Origin: Thermoplasmata archaeon
GTDB lineage: Archaea; Thermoplasmatota; Thermoplasmata; Thermoplasmatales; Thermoplasmataceae
Reading direction: 5' to 3'
Assembly (NCBI GenBank): GCA_021845325.1
Contig: JAKBRR010000007.1
Location: forward strand, 1 to 18,844
DNA: 18,844 bases
Of the stretch, positions 16,531-18,844 are shown one piece after another. The notes under the pieces were generated by a model. The model searched no databases. It worked only from the letters and a program-made list of their open reading frames with translations, and had not been told where the DNA came from. Positions within the stretch are counted from its first letter, which is position 1. Each line of letters begins with the position of its first letter. The position numbers and the translations under genes were made by a program.

Positions 16531-17058
16531 TCATTCCCCATTTCTTCCATTTATTTTCAATTTTATAAATTCATTCCAAATAGTCTCAAATAGACGCATT
16601 AAATTAGCATCAGCGTTATTTTGAAAACTCACCATTTCTCCATAGTAAATTACTACGGGATAATCGCCTTCAGGAGGGGTGATGAGTAACTTAGTATGCA
16701 ACATTGGATCTGGTATTCCATCTGGCCACCGGTATTTTTGATCAAAATATCCCTTTATTACATCTAACCTCTTGAATGGATCGTCTACCTCTTGATTTAT
16801 CCTGTTAAGTTCGTCTTCGTCTGCATCATTTTCAATTGTATAATCCCAATCTTCGTCTAGTAGCTTCGTTAGGACTGGTTTCATAACCTGCCAGTTGAAT
16901 GTCAACGGTTTATCGTCTATGTCAAGACTTTTAAATTCACTTTCAGGGATGAAAAGTAAGGTAACTTCTCTTAAAGGGATTAATTTATAATTTTCTTTTT
17001 TGACTAAGGAGTTAGGTTTTACTAAAACAATATATTGGGTATAATCAATCTTCATCAT
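16531..17058 (-). CDS. Unknown soluble protein, 175 residues
   Basis: Not recognised. The sequence is acidic in the middle (ENDADEDELNRINQEVDDPF, about 100-119) and contains WPDGIPDP and LLITPPEGDYPVVIYYGEM, which suggest a beta-rich fold, then a C-terminal amphipathic helix ending in NGRNGE. There are no membrane segments or cysteine motifs. The start is one of two tandem ATG codons (17058 and 17055). A TATA box 34 bp upstream gives this gene and the membrane-anchored gene after it their own promoter, separate from the 329-residue gene. The two genes are separated by 6 bp, so their products probably act together. Confidence 0.72.
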   Translation of the reverse strand: MMKIDYTQYIVLVKPNSLVKKENYKLIPLREVTLLFIPESEFKSLDIDDKPLTFNWQVMKPVLTKLLDEDWDYTIENDADEDELNRINQEVDDPFKRLDVIKGYFDQKYRWPDGIPDPMLHTKLLITPPEGDYPVVIYYGEMVSFQNNADANLMRLFETIWNEFIKLKINGRNGE

Positions 17059-17087
17059 TTTTTATCTTGTGATAACATCCTTAAACA

Positions 17088-17097
17088 TTATAAATAA
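17088..17097 (-). promoter_or_regulatory. TATA box for the 175/193-residue gene pair
   Basis: On the minus strand TTATTTATAA is centred about 34 bp upstream of the ATG at 17058 in the 71-bp gap after the 329-residue gene. This predicts a leader of only a few nucleotides. Confidence 0.5.
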
Positions 17098-17129
17098 GTT
17101 TAGATTGGAGGTTCTATTTTTTATTCTTA

Positions 17130-18119
17130 TTATCTCTGTCTGGTTTTTTCTGCTTCTTCCTGTTGTTCTAATATGAAGCTTTGCTTTTCACTTTGCCAGG
17201 TTTTAGAATCATTTCCATACTCATCTACTAGCTTATAAATTGCATCAATCGCTAAGCTTTTTTTGTGGATATCAAGGCTAACATCATAATTATTTGTTGT
17301 TGTGAGTTTGTCCCTAAGATCCTTGTAAGCATTGAAGTTCGATACCGTCATAAGAGGTCCATCTAAATCTTCCATAAATATTCCTATTTCTAATTTAGCG
17401 CCGATATCTTGTTCGATTATGCTAAAAACAAGTGACCTTAGTGGAAAGCCTCTTCCGATTCTGTATTGAAAGTCTGAGGAACTTAAAACACCATTTCCTC
17501 CTTTTTCGGTTTGTGTTCTCGCGGCATAGGCTGAATCTTCTGTTTCATCTTTGACGATATTCCTGATTAAAATCCCTCTAAAAGGTTTAGATTTCTTTGC
17601 CTTCCAGCACACCCATAGAAGAAAGTCATCTATATTTATTTTTATTTGAGAAAAAAGATTGAATGTCATGTTTTGTTTTATGTTTAAATAATTCAAGACA
17701 GTAAAAACACTTTTGTTACTCGTAATGATTATATTAGGATCTGAATGCTCAGGTGTAGCAGGTAAAGAGATTATGTAAGCTTCCATTTTTTTTGTCTTTA
17801 TGATATTGAAATAATTCTCTTTAGCTTTTTCTTTTTCCTGTTTTGAAGCATTAGGGAGCATATAATCAACTGTACTCTCCGCTAGTTCATCAATGTCAAT
17901 TTCTCCCATCTTTTTCTCTCTAAGGTAATCAAATAATTTTATTCTTTCATGGATATTAATACTATAACCAGTACCGGTAAGACCATTTACGGGTATTGGT
18001 AACTCACTCTTCATTATCTCTATATTTTCTTTCTTCACTTTTTCTAAATCTATATTACCCTCATACACCAACACTGCATATTTCACAAGACCACCCGATC
18101 TATTATACATATTCATCAT
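17130..18119 (-). CDS. Unknown protein, 329 residues
   Basis: Not recognised. Visible parts are an N-terminal beta segment (VKYAVLVYEG, 12-21), a charged helical region (55-115), a second alpha/beta region with FLLWVCWKAKKSKPFRGILI (166-185), a G-rich turn (TEKGGNGVLSSSDFQYRIGR, 204-223) and a glutamine/glutamate-rich C-terminal tail (EQQEEAEKTRQR). There are no membrane segments and no classic nuclease, ATPase or methylase motif. Three ATG codons at positions 1, 2 and 4 make the exact start uncertain. It begins 10 bp after the stop of the small gene upstream and has no Shine-Dalgarno motif, so it is probably translated by coupling within the same operon as the EVE-like gene. Confidence 0.72.
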   Translation of the reverse strand: MMNMYNRSGGLVKYAVLVYEGNIDLEKVKKENIEIMKSELPIPVNGLTGTGYSINIHERIKLFDYLREKKMGEIDIDELAESTVDYMLPNASKQEKEKAKENYFNIIKTKKMEAYIISLPATPEHSDPNIIITSNKSVFTVLNYLNIKQNMTFNLFSQIKINIDDFLLWVCWKAKKSKPFRGILIRNIVKDETEDSAYAARTQTEKGGNGVLSSSDFQYRIGRGFPLRSLVFSIIEQDIGAKLEIGIFMEDLDGPLMTVSNFNAYKDLRDKLTTTNNYDVSLDIHKKSLAIDAIYKLVDEYGNDSKTWQSEKQSFILEQQEEAEKTRQR

Positions 18120-18129
18120 TATTTCAACA

Positions 18130-18265
18130 CTATTTAATCATTTCGATTTCTCTTATGCGTGCAAATTTCTTTTCTTCCCCTAACACCTTCTCCACTTTTT
18201 CCAATTAGTCCGAGCACGTTCCCCTCATTCATTCCAGTTTCACACTGCAAATCAATCTTTACCAT
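18130..18265 (-). pseudogene. Tiny gene with a one-base frameshift in an A5 run
   Basis: The ATG at 18265 has a GAGGT Shine-Dalgarno motif nine bases upstream and starts 15 bp after the EVE-like gene stop. The first frame (MVKIDLQCETGMNEGNVLGL...) is protein-like for about 23 residues. It then turns into unlikely sequence before TAA at 18134-18136. Removing one A from the AAAAA run near 18195-18199 moves reading into a frame that is clearly coding-like (KVEKVLGEEKKFARIREIEM) and ends in TAG at 18130-18132, ten bases before the next gene. The corrected product has 44 residues. The cause could be a sequencing error, a recent mutation or programmed frameshifting. No family is recognised. Confidence 0.5.
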
Positions 18266-18280
18266 GCTCTTTTGACCTCT

Positions 18281-18796
18281 TTACTTTTCTACCTCTTTTG
18301 ATGCATTAATCAAAAAATCAAATTGTTCCTTTGATATAACCCGGTATGGACTTCTATCCTTTCTATGAATTCTGAAATTTTTAAAACTTGGAACACCAGG
18401 TATATTTCTTATTATTTTCAAATCAATAGGGGTTTTTAATATATCTAAGGTACTTTCATCCATCACGTTTCTAAAAGGAAAGCAATAATCTGAGTCTTCA
18501 CATCCTTCGTAGTTTTCCTTCATTTCATTAGGAATTACATTGGTAATCACAGTAATTGCTTCTTGAAATTTATCATAAAGTAACAGTTTTGTTCTTCCAC
18601 CCTTCATGTAATTGGTTGGTGTACCCCATATCCATAGGTCATCATGACCCATCACGTTAGGCCATTCTCCCGTACGCATCAGATCCAAGTAATCGCTTTC
18701 ACCATGTGGAAGCACGTCATGTTTACTGAATACCCATGTCTCTTTACCAAACCATATTTTACATATAACTCCATATTCCTTTTTTGTATTACTCAT
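18281..18796 (-). CDS. EVE/PUA-like nucleic-acid-binding protein (tentative)
   Basis: A 171-residue protein. The order of elements is a W-rich N-terminal strand region (WFGKETWVFSK, 15-25), WIWGTPTNYMKGG (55-67), LLLYDKFQEAITVITNV (71-87), CFPFRNVMD (105-113), PIDLKIIRNIPGVPSFKNFR (123-142), SPYRVISKEQFDFLI (149-163). This is the layout of EVE and related PUA-like domains, which bind modified bases in DNA or RNA. They occur in restriction systems, where they recognise modified bases. It is the first gene of a tightly packed run that includes the small frameshifted gene and the 329-residue gene. The start at 18796 has GGAG about 11 bases upstream. The domain call rests on pattern only and could be wrong. 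Confidence 0.55.
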   Translation of the reverse strand: MSNTKKEYGVICKIWFGKETWVFSKHDVLPHGESDYLDLMRTGEWPNVMGHDDLWIWGTPTNYMKGGRTKLLLYDKFQEAITVITNVIPNEMKENYEGCEDSDYCFPFRNVMDESTLDILKTPIDLKIIRNIPGVPSFKNFRIHRKDRSPYRVISKEQFDFLINASKEVEK

Positions 18797-18844
18797 TTCA
18801 CAACCATCTCCAAAAACTATTTTGTCTTAGGGCTTGTTCTATGT

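Noticed and set aside
18170..18230. P-loop-like string (GLIGKSGEG) in the first frame of the tiny gene
   Set aside because: It arises only in the frame that becomes non-coding after the A5 run, and the surrounding 43 residues are too short for an ATPase.

Overview
The window looks like an archaeal genome fragment, most likely from the Thermoplasmatales or a close relative. The DNA is AT-rich. Several genes have a TATA-like box about 24-30 bp upstream of the start codon and no Shine-Dalgarno motif, which is the signature of leaderless transcription. Only the 8.1-14.2 kb operon starts with a clear ribosome binding site. Lineage is inferred from this architecture alone; no marker gene is present.

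The content is that of a defense island. Positions 1-2192 (minus) hold a superfamily II helicase with an N-terminal phospholipase-D-like (PLD) domain, cut by the window edge. It diverges from a DUF3825 gene (2297-3127). Next come a four-helix membrane protein resembling KwaA (3260-3853) and a DUF4868/KwaB-like protein (3850-4848), an apparent archaeal Kiwa pair arranged tail to tail instead of as an operon. After about 0.75 kb without a convincing gene comes a stand-alone ComEC-type metallo-beta-lactamase (MBL) fold protein (5601-6842, minus). A further 1.2 kb with no intact gene follows.

Positions 8090-14234 carry a two-gene restriction-like operon. The first gene is a 1007-residue Eco57I-type adenine methyltransferase with a probable target-recognition region. 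The second is a 1045-residue PLD plus SNF2-type helicase whose start overlaps the end of the first. Together they look like a single-polypeptide type I-like restriction enzyme split into a modification half and a translocase/nuclease half. Downstream (14.2-15.9 kb) is a scrapyard: a possible reverse-strand gene tail, a nonsense-mutated 3' remnant of a D12-class (Dam-like) adenine methylase, an intact rhomboid-like membrane protease gene, and a GC-richer orphan 3' frame.

Positions 15943-18796 (minus) hold a series of mostly unrecognised genes. In transcription order they are an EVE/PUA-like protein, a tiny gene that reads through only if one base in an A5 run is removed, a 329-residue protein, a 175-residue protein with its own TATA box, and a 193-residue protein with one N-terminal membrane segment. 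This block is the best candidate for an undescribed system, but its function cannot be read from the sequence. All family assignments were made by eye; no database searches were run.
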